DNA of 64,000 nt from Leptolyngbya boryana PCC 6306 (GTDB taxonomy: Bacteria > Cyanobacteriota > Cyanobacteriia > Leptolyngbyales > Leptolyngbyaceae). The position numbers were made by a program, and so were the translations under genes. Location of the stretch: positions 324,381-388,380 of the forward strand of contig NZ_KB731325.1 in NCBI RefSeq assembly GCF_000353285.1. Reading direction: 5' to 3'. Positions 12,001 to 18,014 of the stretch are shown piece by piece (within the stretch, counting starts at the first letter, position 1; the number at the start of each line of letters is the position of its first letter). Below the pieces are notes generated by a model that saw only the letters and a list, made by a program, of their open reading frames with translations, ran no database searches and was not told the origin of the DNA.

Positions 12001-14690
12001 TGATAGAAGTGATCCTTCCAGATGCGACTCCGAACAACTGGGATGATAATCCCCGCACCAAAACCGAGTATTACAGCGATGGGTTGGTCAAAGCTCAAAT
12101 CGATGAACGGGGCAATCGCACTGAGTTCCGTTACGACAGCGCGGGACGGCAGGTTGAGATTATTTATGCAGATTTGACCCCAAATGATCTCAGCGATAAT
12201 CCTCGCACCAAGTATGAGTACGATCGTGCAGGTCAACAAAGTGCAGTCATTGATGCGCTAAATCGTCGTACTGAATATCAATACGATGACCTTGGACGAT
12301 TGAAGAAGACAATCTTCGCTGACAAAACATTTGTTGAAACTGAGTACGATAAGCTCGGTCGTCGGATTGCCTCGATCGATCCAAATGGCAAGCGGACTGA
12401 ATATGAGTATGATGCGCTCGGGCGGTTGATCGGAGTCAAGAATGCGCTCAACGATTGGACGCACTATGACTATAACGAGAGTGGCAACTTGATCTCTGTC
12501 ACCGATGCTGAACAGCGGATCACGCGCTACGAGTACGATAAGCTCGGTCGTCGGACTGCCACAATCCTGCCGCTCAATCAGCGATCGACCATGCTCTACG
12601 ATGCGGTTGGTAATACGAAGAGCATTACCGACTTCAATGGCAGAACAATTACTTATGACTATGACTACTCAAATTGGTTGACGCAGAAGAACTTCCAAGA
12701 TGGCTCTAAAGTTGCCTACACATATACTCTGAATGGGCAGCGGGATGCGATCGCCTTTAAGAATGCGAATGGGGCTACGACTGAACTGTACAACTGGAAT
12801 TATGATGAGCGAGATCGCTTGATCAAGCGCACCGACACGATCGGTATGGGCAGTAATCAGACCACGCGAGAGATCGAGTACGGTTACGACGTGGCAGGCA
12901 ACAAGACTTGGACAAAGACAGCATCGGGCACAACGGCGTATACTTACGACGAGCGAAATCGTCTCGATACAGTCCTGCAAGATGGAGTGCTACAAGCAGA
13001 CTATACGTACGATGCAATCAACAACCTGATCAGCACTAAATTTGGTAATGGAACCGAAGAGGTCCGCGAATATGATGTGCTCAACCGTCTCAAGTCCCTA
13101 GAAAATCGCAAGCTGACTGCGGCTGGAACGGTCGAATCGGTCATCTCCAGATTTGACTACACCTCAGATAAGGTGGGCAATCGGACGACAGTGACAGAAC
13201 TTAGTGGGCGGAGCATGACCTACACCTATGACGATCTGTATCGTCTGACCAAAGAGGTTATTGATGAGACAGGAACGATCGATGATCGCACCATCGAGTA
13301 CAGCTACGATCGCGTCGGCAACCGCCTCTGGAAGAAAGAAACGCTCGACAGCGCGACGACTCAAACCGATTATCAGTATGACAGGAACGATCGTCTAGAG
13401 TGGGAAAAAGTGAACGGAAACACAACCGTTAGCTATACCTACGATGCACACGGCAGTACGTTAACCAAGACGGAAAACGGCACGAAGACGAGCTATGTTT
13501 GGAATGATGATAAGCGGTTGATTGCAGCAACGATCGAAGATGCAAATGGTGTGGTGCAGCAGTTGCAATATCGCTACAACGATGATGGCATTCGGGTTGC
13601 ATCGATCGTCAATGGGCAAGAAACGCGCTTCCTGCTGGATGAAGTGCAGCCTTACGCTCAGGTGCTAGAAGAATACGCACCAAACGGAACGGTTGCAGTA
13701 TCATACGTCTATGGGAATGATCTAATCAGCCAGACGCAAGGAGGACAAACTACTTACTATCACGTTGATGGACTGGGCAGCACGACGGAATTGACGGATA
13801 CGACTGGTAACGTCGTCAGCCGCTCCCGTTATGATGCCTTCGGGAATGGAGTCAGGAATGAAGGAGCGATCGCGAACAAATACCTGTTTACGGGTGAGCA
13901 GTTTGATTCGACTTTGGGCGATTACTATCTGCGCGATCGATTCTATGACTCCAGCACTGGAAGATTTACGAGACGAGACACATACGCAGGGCGCTTATAT
14001 GAGCCATTGACGCTTCACAAGTACATTTACGGCAATGCTAGCCCAGTAAACCTTGTCGATCCAACAGGATTTTCTTCTCAAGATCCTGAAGAGCTATCTC
14101 GATCTCAGATTGGAACCCTAGTTGAAGTCGCGATCGCTAGTCAATACACCATTGATCCAGATTTCATTGGTGACAATATCTATACTGGGACGAATACTGC
14201 AATTGGGTGTGGAGTAGGTAAAAATAGATTGTTGTGCCCAGATATTCTAAACTACGACCAGAAGCATTATATGGAAGTAAAACCGTTCACCCCCAGAGGA
14301 CAGAGGGAGGCTTCGAGAAAAATGGGGATTTATAAGGCATCACTACAACCAGAATATATGCCAAACACAACATGGAAAGCAATTCCCAATATTGGATCGG
14401 TAATTATCGTAAACGGTAGTCTTACTGCCATCTACTACAATGACAATGGCGTACTTTACTATACTACGAGAAACAATCTTGCTGATGCCATCATTGCACT
14501 CGGCGCTTTGACTGCGGCTGCTAGAAAACAGCTTAAAAAATGGCGTGAAGGTGGAGAGCCTGAAACTTCTCTCAGTCCCGGATTCCAACCTTCACTGTCG
14601 TCAACCACATCGTACATTCAGCAAGCTAATGTTTCTCTAATCGCAGCCATCGCAGCAGCATCGATAGTAGCGAGATATGGTTGGATCTAA
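3..14690 (+). CDS. Giant RHS-repeat polymorphic toxin, 5' end outside window
   Basis: Very large surface or secreted RHS protein; at least 4892 residues are visible. The frame is open to the left edge and the first ATG (12) has no signal peptide, so the true start lies upstream. Order seen: PPC-like beta repeats (about residues 15-1960), He_PIG/cadherin-like domains (about 2015-2090 and 2490-3150) with two SdrD-B-like segments (GNVYNDLDRDG; YVDRNQNGQRD), an Ig-like domain, then RHS/YD repeats from about 3360 to 4660. The conserved core (YDAFGNGV, YLFTGEQFD, YYLRDRFYD) ends in DPTGF at about 4683. The last 204 residues form the variable tip. There D4744 and E4755-V-K4757 (PDIL, MEVKP) fit a PD-(D/E)xK nuclease. 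Family knowledge: such tips are delivered toxins. No codirectional immunity gene follows. Nuclease activity is inferred. Confidence 0.93.
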   Translation, partial: YSFMLVMPDIVSRPMATGALVTSEIAKKGEQDIYTFEGKAGQQLYLDAISGSSMQVSILDPFGRQLTSKYFPTDLSPDQDLVLGMDGLYQVVVDGYLEGIGAYQFRLLDRSQAEEIQTDTDIRGTFDRTGTEVKSYRFSLSDRQYTFFDGLGGSGGWTLFNASGRPVATGRTDNIRELYLESGDYWLIIQGEGSGQFNYGLRVITPEIAPPQSIQLGETVKGAILEKGEQDNYTFVGQAGQQLFFDVPQSNPVTVTIYDPAGRGIFVRYSSDSPSPIVLNTSGTYRVEVDGYERATGNYTFRLLNKAAAIPISFDQTTVQNFESAGLQDSYRFTISERQYVFLDGVAGVGSWQLYGPSGNRIDGRELLTNWEGYLEPGEYWLLTQGNSNSSLGYQFQLITPEFAPAQPKLWQDTITGTISKKGERDAYTFQGTVGQQLFLDVLQFNATIFVEIFDPMDRSLGQFSLNHDQGLSYNSQGLSFSALPLSGTYRVVVDGEGEGVGNYSFRFLQRQDATLVNINSSIPGSFDATASPNAYRFTLDSNRKILIQRESGEGVWELYSPNGRRLTTQSLSSSTMQDLVAGEYWIIVQKSGSTSNYTFRIQDLGDGTVATPSGSRVTFGTPVNGSITSSTPVQTFRFDGTVGQQICLDMIEGTPRQRIAIFDPAGQKIYEAETVNDYGGVVSTLTLSGTYQVVVDNSIGTYSFRLLDKASAEAVALDVEISGTFNNTSDSRLAKSYRFNLAERQYVFFDGQSTSNAGYWRLYDSAGRRINESYLSGDKEFFLDAGSYWLVLQGAPSQPFDYRFKLITPALPAASSFNLGATVSGALVEKGSYDTYSFSGLAGQQIFVDFVEGNNTSIKIYDPAGQIVYEGLGVSDSNSSPPYASSYYNNLVLTQSGIYKVIIDGQNEMTGQYAFRLLNKADAPLVSLDTDIVGQLDSTGRSVRTHRFTLIQGQSLFFDGQGGNGQWWLYGSSGEYVTWDYLSSNRELYLGAGDYWLVMQGLGSSPFDYRLRIITPEIVTAPIFRLGDSVTGTIAEKGSYNTHSFNGTAGQQIFVDILESKVNSTIKIYDPTGELVYDGVGNADFGPDYRRSNYGESHSNYGLVLKQNGLYKIVVDGNDESIGNYVFRLLNRADAFPISLNTIIEGDFDVTGQQAKSYRFSLTNQQYLFLDRLQGTGSWTIYGSNGAKVKFGSFPNDAEFDLSAGDYWLVMQGTSSSDTHYRFSLITPEGATSHITLGQTVNGTLSEKGSRNTHYFTGTAGQQLFFDAVKGNYSSANITIYDPIGDVFFTSLYYYDDYGFSNSNLTLTRDGDYRIVIDGNGETIGDYSFRLLEKSQATEIPFNSITPGSFGATGRESRLYRFTATAGQSLLLATTATNGTSERWRLYAPSGEQITEGELNKNYEWTLSTSGEYLLAFQGSGNINSGFQFQIAQIQRQTSELKFGVVVSEAISAVGQQKLYTFSGQPGQKIFLDALSGSSLRYQLYTPSGVLVYDKAIGDDSGVTTLTEAGTYQLVVEGSGTTIGNYSFAVTDLSGLAPLPFGTSVTGTINSTQQVQFYRIEGKNGQILNFDASANRWDNGSWILYGSTGEILKQFYSSSDTPDFRITLPSSGDYTLALFRSGTNPFNYSFTVTDLTPTSVTVSGLDTLVGETTFSSRQGSISANQVVEQFFTASSGTRVYFDSKNATHTNVRVQVLNPDGSTVFSTLASTEVGPILLEQTGLYKIRIQGVTPSSTGNYHFSLMEVQTKPATIQDNVRRLTLNAEITKPLDPGYTTDILSFEGKVGQRLLFDGILPDGASFLYGNVIAKLIGPSGQTVFDLQASSSSTGAARDFGPFTLTEAGTYNLMIVGQQSAKVDYRFKMHDLSAAQELQTNRVYANNLLRGTDTTLYKISGKAGQRLYFDSIQGRSSDFWTLHRPGDAKEVFSYPYSLSSDFSYVLPTDGEYILSIRGNSTTPGTYRFAVSTIQDAPAILTPGTGESGGTAEEGLGTYSVQIKVSDGKGGSDIQPFQVKVHQNPGNATPTIVSEAITKTFVNRSYTYDVDAIDADGEVLSYSLAEAPQGMFIDNETGVITWNSPIAGTHRVKIRVMDTNGGIDYQVFDLIASSAANGQVVGNVYNDLDRDGNRKLTNPNNLTPYTGITPGEQFANIYTAYDLGVPAGLPYEIAGMTFYRDATGKIDPNTMLVAAAAHSCGGVIFKVKVKRGDGGHIIGFDDDNDPSTPYVGEFFSYAPYISSGLGYGPDNKLFYSTAKGPYSGLGFVPVDIPGAGQLKATSQGSGQGFFNLNYANGSFSNPIQTSLLPSYSSAFVYLPVTAPGFDTGASILVGNSDGDGFIAYQVDSQGNPILATATPFLSDIDNPLGAVVDPITGDILLSSAGRESKDDRGNDRNAILAVRGLGRPVGNEPGLGEWLVYVDRNQNGQRDVSEEFAYTDAQGRYSFNLEVGTYQIRQELQRGWTQTEPLNPIYHQATVIANEIRSGFDFGNYGAPADAPNEAPVLSSDAILTALTEQRYLYRAKASDINGDELTFDLAVKPEGMAIAPNGTVSWVPGADQVGEHSVILRVSDGKGGVTLQSFIVKVEQGNRAPVITSRIPEYQPQVGKAYRYQVGAIDLDQDNLTYSLMQNPSSQSVTPTGVSIDARTGLLTWTPNANQVGGAYIWGPERDLVQPWQVTVKVSDGKSGETYQQLSWTVDPAQVNRAPSITSKPRSSVQVGSDYLYEIKGTDPDGDRLIYQLVTGPQGMTLQDGVVRWNPTAAQTGTHNVVVRVSDGVLTSQQAWTIQASNFVVNHAPIITSAPTQLVANVEKPYSYNLVATDADNDVLLWSLERSPKGMIIDPQSGALRWQPTEDQIGIHKVSVRVLDRFGASSTQIFELQVTGINAPPQIVSTPPTIAGVGQTYSYQAIATDPENQPINFVLGRAPAGAVLHPQTGVLTWTPQAGQLGSQTVEIQAIDDEGAITTQTFTIQVQAEIVNRAPSITSQPTFVADSSAPYTYQVKATDQDAGDQLTYQLLAGPSGVQIDAQTGLLSWATPEVGTYKIVVGAVDRLGLGAAQGFTLTVRTNQAPVIESIAPTEATLGKTYRYDVIARDQDGDALKYALDDASIAKGIKIDNLGRIVWNPTTAQSGQHLVRLTVTDAQGAIDEDTFTITVQADIEKPKVNLVATQTLANVGETVTFRATATDNVSVAGLTLLINGKAVILDAQGFASVKLDQTGNITALATAIDQAGNTGSSALLNVEVFDPTAIFNPVFKLDLSGIPDGVVTAPTEIKGSVGGDGFSRYELAIAPINSDNFRVIASGTNAVNNGTLGTVDPSLLQNDAYTLRLLVYGTNGSVTYLEETVNVAGELKLGNFRLSFTDLAIPVTGIPISLTRTYDTLTSNQSDDFGYGWRMEFRDTDLRTSLRKPTEEEALLDRYPAFDDRTKVFITLPGGKRETFSFKAKQVTQIDGMPLGQFASYFYEPTFVSEKGSTSKLSIEFNNYIRTDANGRYIGQQGQPFNPADRLFGGVYVLTTKDGTQYRIDAKTGDLLTVKDTNGNTLTYTDDAIVSSTGQKVTFERDAAGRIVSVKDPTQEYIRYEYDANGDLVSVTDREKNVTRMVYDTSYDDPNYANDATTIDPTRTKRSHFLREIIDPLGRVGARSEYDENGRLKQIVDANGKAVEMSYDLNNDRQVVRDQLGNETVYVYDDRGNVLTEIDAEGKITQRKYDENNWVTEETIVSDRSDDNFNDDVVIGFTTRYEYDAKGNKLSEETGIVTRRDRQGNLISETSLGLKTYSTYGDKGRLLSETDALGRTMLNRYDARGNLTQAEDALKQTSSYIYESNGLLKGLTDANDKATSFSYDARGNVNQVKDALGFTTDYTYNDRGDKLTEMRYRKKADGTIETLLTTWTYDSEGRVKTMTDAEQNRTVYGYDNLGRQIWVLDARGYVTESKYNTKGELEANLSSDGTVYRYDAATDALVVVQAGTGTRRQVTYNYDDAGRKISETDALNRTTRYLYDKVGRLIEVILPDATPNNWDDNPRTKTEYYSDGLVKAQIDERGNRTEFRYDSAGRQVEIIYADLTPNDLSDNPRTKYEYDRAGQQSAVIDALNRRTEYQYDDLGRLKKTIFADKTFVETEYDKLGRRIASIDPNGKRTEYEYDALGRLIGVKNALNDWTHYDYNESGNLISVTDAEQRITRYEYDKLGRRTATILPLNQRSTMLYDAVGNTKSITDFNGRTITYDYDYSNWLTQKNFQDGSKVAYTYTLNGQRDAIAFKNANGATTELYNWNYDERDRLIKRTDTIGMGSNQTTREIEYGYDVAGNKTWTKTASGTTAYTYDERNRLDTVLQDGVLQADYTYDAINNLISTKFGNGTEEVREYDVLNRLKSLENRKLTAAGTVESVISRFDYTSDKVGNRTTVTELSGRSMTYTYDDLYRLTKEVIDETGTIDDRTIEYSYDRVGNRLWKKETLDSATTQTDYQYDRNDRLEWEKVNGNTTVSYTYDAHGSTLTKTENGTKTSYVWNDDKRLIAATIEDANGVVQQLQYRYNDDGIRVASIVNGQETRFLLDEVQPYAQVLEEYAPNGTVAVSYVYGNDLISQTQGGQTTYYHVDGLGSTTELTDTTGNVVSRSRYDAFGNGVRNEGAIANKYLFTGEQFDSTLGDYYLRDRFYDSSTGRFTRRDTYAGRLYEPLTLHKYIYGNASPVNLVDPTGFSSQDPEELSRSQIGTLVEVAIASQYTIDPDFIGDNIYTGTNTAIGCGVGKNRLLCPDILNYDQKHYMEVKPFTPRGQREASRKMGIYKASLQPEYMPNTTWKAIPNIGSVIIVNGSLTAIYYNDNGVLYYTTRNNLADAIIALGALTAAARKQLKKWREGGEPETSLSPGFQPSLSSTTSYIQQANVSLIAAIAAASIVARYGWI
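60..4330 (+). repeat. Tandem repeat array of about 205 residues (about 615 bp) inside the giant RHS gene
   Basis: Seven to eight copies of a two-domain unit are visible by eye. One half opens with a motif like TGTISEKGxxxTYxFxGxAGQQxFxD. The other opens with a motif like GxFDxTGxxxxxYRFxL and closes with GDYWLVMQG and a YxFxLITPE linker. Copies begin near residues 15, 218, 413, 620, 818, 1028 and 1237, so the period is about 205 residues. Degenerate single PPC-like domains continue to about residue 1960. DNA identity is modest, so the array is old rather than freshly amplified. Confidence 0.8.
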
Positions 14691-14759
14691 GGGTCTGTTT
14701 GGTAAGAGCTACCACCGGAAACTGCTTAGGGATGAACCATCTATGTATATAGGCATGAG

Positions 14760-15374
14760 CTAGATATGACAATTCAAGGCGGTAACTATGTGATCTGAAT
14801 AACGAGCTAGAATTTCTCTTACTGTCAACCCCCAGGCAGCTTCTTCTGGTGTCTCTGAATCATTAGCGTTCAGCAAACTTCTTTTTAGTGTTTGTATACC
14901 TACTTCGCTACCTGCCTCATACCACTTTCCATCTGGAGTAACAATTGCATAAGGTATGACTGGCGGTAGAGTCAAGACTAGACAGGGATAGGAAATCGCT
15001 GGCGTATCTTCTCCTGGCTCTGCCTCAATTGATTCGTATGAGTCCCATTTTCCTAAGGGATTAATTGTTGTCATACGGTAAAATCCGTTTTCATCAACAC
15101 CCGTAACTTCATCGTCGTACCAGTCCAAATTTAACTTTGCCAATGTCTCGATATCATCATGTGGAACTTCCCATTTTCTTGCTAGTTCTTCAACCTCCTG
15201 CTGTGAAAGCGTTGATAAATATTGGATTTCTTTCAATAAATCTTTCTGGTCAAGATACTCTCTGTACGGTTCAACATTCAGGTCAGAGTAAAAAGGAGCT
15301 AGCATTTCCCTGACTTTCTCCCGAACATTAACTGTATGCGGAGACATAATTACCAGAGTCATAAAATGAGTCAT
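14760..15374 (-). CDS. Phage/actinobacterial MSHFTVLVI-type protein of unknown function
   Basis: 204 residues. The start MTHFMTLVIM, the centre TTINPLGKWDSY, the segment YAIVTPDGKWYEAG and the extreme C-terminus CHI resemble a family of uncharacterised proteins known from actinobacteria and their phages. Those typically start MSHFTVLVIG, have an NPxxKWDWY centre and TPDGxWHEKG, and end in DCHI. I recognise the pattern but no function is known. The gene lies inverted directly after the active RHS toxin, where an immunity gene would be expected, so it is either that immunity gene flipped or an unrelated insertion. The ATG at 15374 gives the family-like N-terminus. Confidence 0.7.
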   Translation of the reverse strand: MTHFMTLVIMSPHTVNVREKVREMLAPFYSDLNVEPYREYLDQKDLLKEIQYLSTLSQQEVEELARKWEVPHDDIETLAKLNLDWYDDEVTGVDENGFYRMTTINPLGKWDSYESIEAEPGEDTPAISYPCLVLTLPPVIPYAIVTPDGKWYEAGSEVGIQTLKRSLLNANDSETPEEAAWGLTVREILARYSDHIVTALNCHI

Positions 15375-15489
15375 TCTTGATTTCGCTAACGAGAGAACTG
15401 TGCTTTAAATTCTGCCTTAAATTTCACTATTTGCTTTAAAAGAAAACTCTGCTTCCAAAAGGAGCAATTCTAAGATCCCTTTTAGCACG

Positions 15490-16410
15490 TTGCGCTCCCG
15501 TTATGATGCTTTCGGTAATGGGGTTAAAAACGAGGGGGCGCTCTCAAATAAATACCTATTTGCGGGTGAGCAGTTTGATTCGGGTCTGGGCGATTACTAC
15601 CTTCGACAACGTTACTACAGCAGTGAATCTGGACGATTTCTCAGAAGAGACACTTTTCAAGGCACGATCGAGATTCCAAAGTCTCTTCAAAAATATGTAT
15701 ATGCTGATGCAAACCCAACAAACCTAATCGATCCATCAGGATTGACTACGCTTACCGAATTTGCAGCGTACAACACTACGCTCGGTGCGCTTATTGGCGG
15801 ATCGATGGGAGCATTAGGCGGAATTGCATCAGGAGGAAGCCTGAGTGACATTTTGAAAATGTCTGCTAGTGGTGCTTTGGGCGGGGCAGCAGCAGGATTC
15901 TCACTCGGATTCATTAGTCCATTAGTAGGAGCAGCGATCGCATCCGTAGCGGGGACTGCTTCCTGGGGAGGAATTTTAGCGGGAGTGATTGGAGGAGCAA
16001 TTAGCGGAGCATCTTCAAGCCTAGCGGTTCAAGGATTGAACATCGCTACAGGTCAGCAAGAAGAATTTGAAATTGAATCACTATTGGTAGCCACAACGGT
16101 AGGAGGAGCATTTGGAGGAGTCTTCCTTCGCTCCGCTGCACCAACTGCGGGTCAACAATTCACGCATTGGAGTAATGGGACACCCCCAGGATTTAGAGAA
16201 GGTGGAAAATATTGGGTACAACTAGGACGCGACACTTGGCAAAACTGGCAACGTACAGGAAGAGGAGATTGGGCAAAACTGATGGGGCAACCTGTCTATC
16301 CAAAATCAAATGGAGTTTCAGTGACAGTAATCGATGCTAAGCGAATCACTTATCCAGAGGGGCATGAGATCTGGAAAGGACTTCTGGGACAACGGATTTA
16401 TAGACCATGA
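15490..16410 (+). CDS. Orphan RHS tip 1: glycine-zipper/membrane-type toxin
   Basis: This displaced RHS C-terminus has no RHS repeats upstream. Homology to the giant protein begins exactly at CTCCCGTTATGATGC (SRYDAFG, nt 15495) and runs through the core to DPSGL. The variable part then contains a long Gly/Ala-rich hydrophobic region (LGALIGGSMGALGG, then SPLVGAAIASVAGTASW, GILAGVIGGAISG), typical of membrane insertion. It ends in a W-rich domain (KYWVQLGRDTWQNWQRTGRGDW) I do not recognise. The nominal TTG start at 15490 is probably not used; the module looks like a silent donor. The next gene overlaps its stop by 4 bp (ATGA) and encodes a membrane protein, the likely cognate immunity. Confidence 0.82.
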   Translation: MRSRYDAFGNGVKNEGALSNKYLFAGEQFDSGLGDYYLRQRYYSSESGRFLRRDTFQGTIEIPKSLQKYVYADANPTNLIDPSGLTTLTEFAAYNTTLGALIGGSMGALGGIASGGSLSDILKMSASGALGGAAAGFSLGFISPLVGAAIASVAGTASWGGILAGVIGGAISGASSSLAVQGLNIATGQQEEFEIESLLVATTVGGAFGGVFLRSAAPTAGQQFTHWSNGTPPGFREGGKYWVQLGRDTWQNWQRTGRGDWAKLMGQPVYPKSNGVSVTVIDAKRITYPEGHEIWKGLLGQRIYRP

Positions 16411-16847
16411 TGAAATGTTCTAAAAAGTTACGCACAGATTGGCTGCCTTTGGTCAGCTTACTTGGAATGATTGGTGTGCTAGTACTCTTGTCGTCTTACG
16501 TACAACTCTCTTTTTTCAGAGATGCGTTGCAATCAAGAGCCTGGAAGCAGTTAGCATATCTCTGGGTAATAGGACTCTGGATTGATCTGCTCAACCTTAC
16601 CACAGCCATCTTGTCTGCAAAAAACAAGACGCAATCATCTGCCACGCCAGGACTAGCATTATTTTGCTACAGTTTTTCTACACTTCTGTATGGAAGTCCA
16701 ACGATACTGAAAGCAGAAGCAATTACAGCTTATTCTCAAATCGATGAAACGCTCTCGCTCAGTTTTCTGAAAACAACAGAATTTATTTTATTGAGTTGTT
16801 TTCACTTAACTGTCACTTACATAGCAGCTAAGATGCGGCGTAACTGA
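16407..16847 (+). CDS. Putative membrane immunity protein for orphan tip 1
   Basis: 146 residues with four predicted hydrophobic segments: LVSLLGMIGVLVLLSSYV, LAYLWVIGLWIDLLNL, a third around ALFCYSFSTLLYG, and FILLSCFHLTVTYIAA. The N-terminus is basic and the tail KMRRN. I do not recognise a family. The ATGA overlap with the orphan toxin tip implies translational coupling, which is how toxin and immunity pairs are usually laid out. An integral membrane protein would fit protection against a toxin acting at the inner membrane. The immunity role is inferred from position only. Confidence 0.6.
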   Translation: MMKCSKKLRTDWLPLVSLLGMIGVLVLLSSYVQLSFFRDALQSRAWKQLAYLWVIGLWIDLLNLTTAILSAKNKTQSSATPGLALFCYSFSTLLYGSPTILKAEAITAYSQIDETLSLSFLKTTEFILLSCFHLTVTYIAAKMRRN

Positions 16848-16962
16848 AGAAATTATGTACTCATATTTCGATGGCAAGCGAGACTCGCGACTTGATTTCC
16901 CCAAAGAAATGTTTATCATTTTTCTTCTGAGTTCACGTTCCGCTTTGGTTCCCTGATTGACG

Positions 16963-16986
16963 CACATTCAACTCCCGTTATGATGC
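16963..16986 (+). repeat. 24-nt cassette leader/junction, copy A
   Basis: CACATTCAAC followed by TCCCGTTATGATGC. The same 24 nt occur on the opposite strand at 22627-22650. The first half (TFN codons) does not belong to the RHS core of the giant gene, where GTCAGCCG precedes CTCCCG. Looser similarity (GCTTTGG) extends upstream in both copies. It marks the exact 5' boundary of two orphan RHS tips. Confidence 0.7.
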
Positions 16987-16999
16987 GTTCGGGAATGGA

Positions 17000-17890
17000 G
17001 TGAAAAATGAGGGGACGATCGCGAACAAGTATCTGTTTGCGGGTGAGCAGTTTGATTCGAGTCTGGGCGATTACTATTTGCGCGATCGCTTCTACGACGT
17101 TGGAGCTGGACGATTTCTACGTCGAGATGTTTACGAAGGTTCGCTCGACGATCCTTTGTCGTTACACAAATACACCTATGCACATTCAAACCCAGTTATC
17201 TACACCGATCCATCTGGATTTATTACTAGGGCTGAGCTACTAGCAGCGTTTAAAGTAGCTGATATCCTGTTTACATTAGCTTATCCCGATCCCCTCAGCG
17301 TTGCGATGCTAGTAGCGTCTCCACCAGGAGTTCCTGCGGGTTTTGCAAAAGGTTTGAATAAAGTATTTGGAGGGATAGCACGGGGACCAATGTTTGCGAG
17401 AATGGCTCAAGGTACAGCAAGAATTAGCGATACCTTGGAGGATTCAGCCCTAGCAGCGCGTTCGTTTATGGCTTCTAAGGGATTTAAACCGCCCTTCATC
17501 AGTGACGAGTATCTACAGGGATTAAAGTCATTTCTCCCCTCTAGAACTGTTGGTAAAGTCGTTGATTTTGTATCAGAAGGAAAAAATGGACTCGTTTTAG
17601 TTGAAGCAAAATCTCAACTGACGACTGCACAACTTGCTTCCTCAATCAATCCAGGAGGAAAGATGGTTGGGACAAGCAATGCTCTTGAGGCAGTTTATAA
17701 GCGTGGGGGAGCAGCTTTCCCAGGAATTGAAAGACAGGTCATTACTGCAACTGATTTGTCCAAAATCCCGACTGGAGCAACTGGTAAGCTCTCTAAAGTA
17801 CCAACTGGCGCTGCTGGAGAATTTCAGGTGTACCAGAATGGAGTACCAGCAATGCCGAATGGAGTACCTGTATTTCTACAACAACTTTGA
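17000..17890 (+). CDS. Orphan RHS tip 2: PD-(D/E)xK nuclease-like toxin
   Basis: The GTG at 17000 is the first usable start, but RHS homology begins upstream at 16973 (SRYDAFG) just after an in-frame TGA (16958). There is therefore no real start at the homology border. After the core (YLFAGEQFD, YYLRDRFYD, DPSGF) comes a hydrophobic linker, then VVDFV with D189 and LVEAK with E202-A-K204, the spacing of a restriction-endonuclease-fold active site. The C-terminus has a short internal repeat (KIPTGATGKLSKVPTGAAG). This is a different warhead from the other tips. Nuclease activity is inferred from the motif. The following gene at 18015 is the candidate immunity. Confidence 0.78.
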   Translation: MKNEGTIANKYLFAGEQFDSSLGDYYLRDRFYDVGAGRFLRRDVYEGSLDDPLSLHKYTYAHSNPVIYTDPSGFITRAELLAAFKVADILFTLAYPDPLSVAMLVASPPGVPAGFAKGLNKVFGGIARGPMFARMAQGTARISDTLEDSALAARSFMASKGFKPPFISDEYLQGLKSFLPSRTVGKVVDFVSEGKNGLVLVEAKSQLTTAQLASSINPGGKMVGTSNALEAVYKRGGAAFPGIERQVITATDLSKIPTGATGKLSKVPTGAAGEFQVYQNGVPAMPNGVPVFLQQL

Positions 17891-18014
17891 AATTCCTAAC
17901 ATAGCTGCTTAACTGAAAAGGGCAATATTGTCGTATGAGTTTTTAAGACTGGGATGGAAGGCCCCTAAACCCGGACTTCACAACCTTACTTAGATGTGAA
18001 AACCGTTTTCGTGG

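Noticed and set aside
10416-13364. Several antisense reading frames of 60-115 codons within the RHS-repeat part
   Set aside because: They mirror the strongly periodic codons of the sense gene, have no ribosome-binding sites and resemble no protein; shadows.
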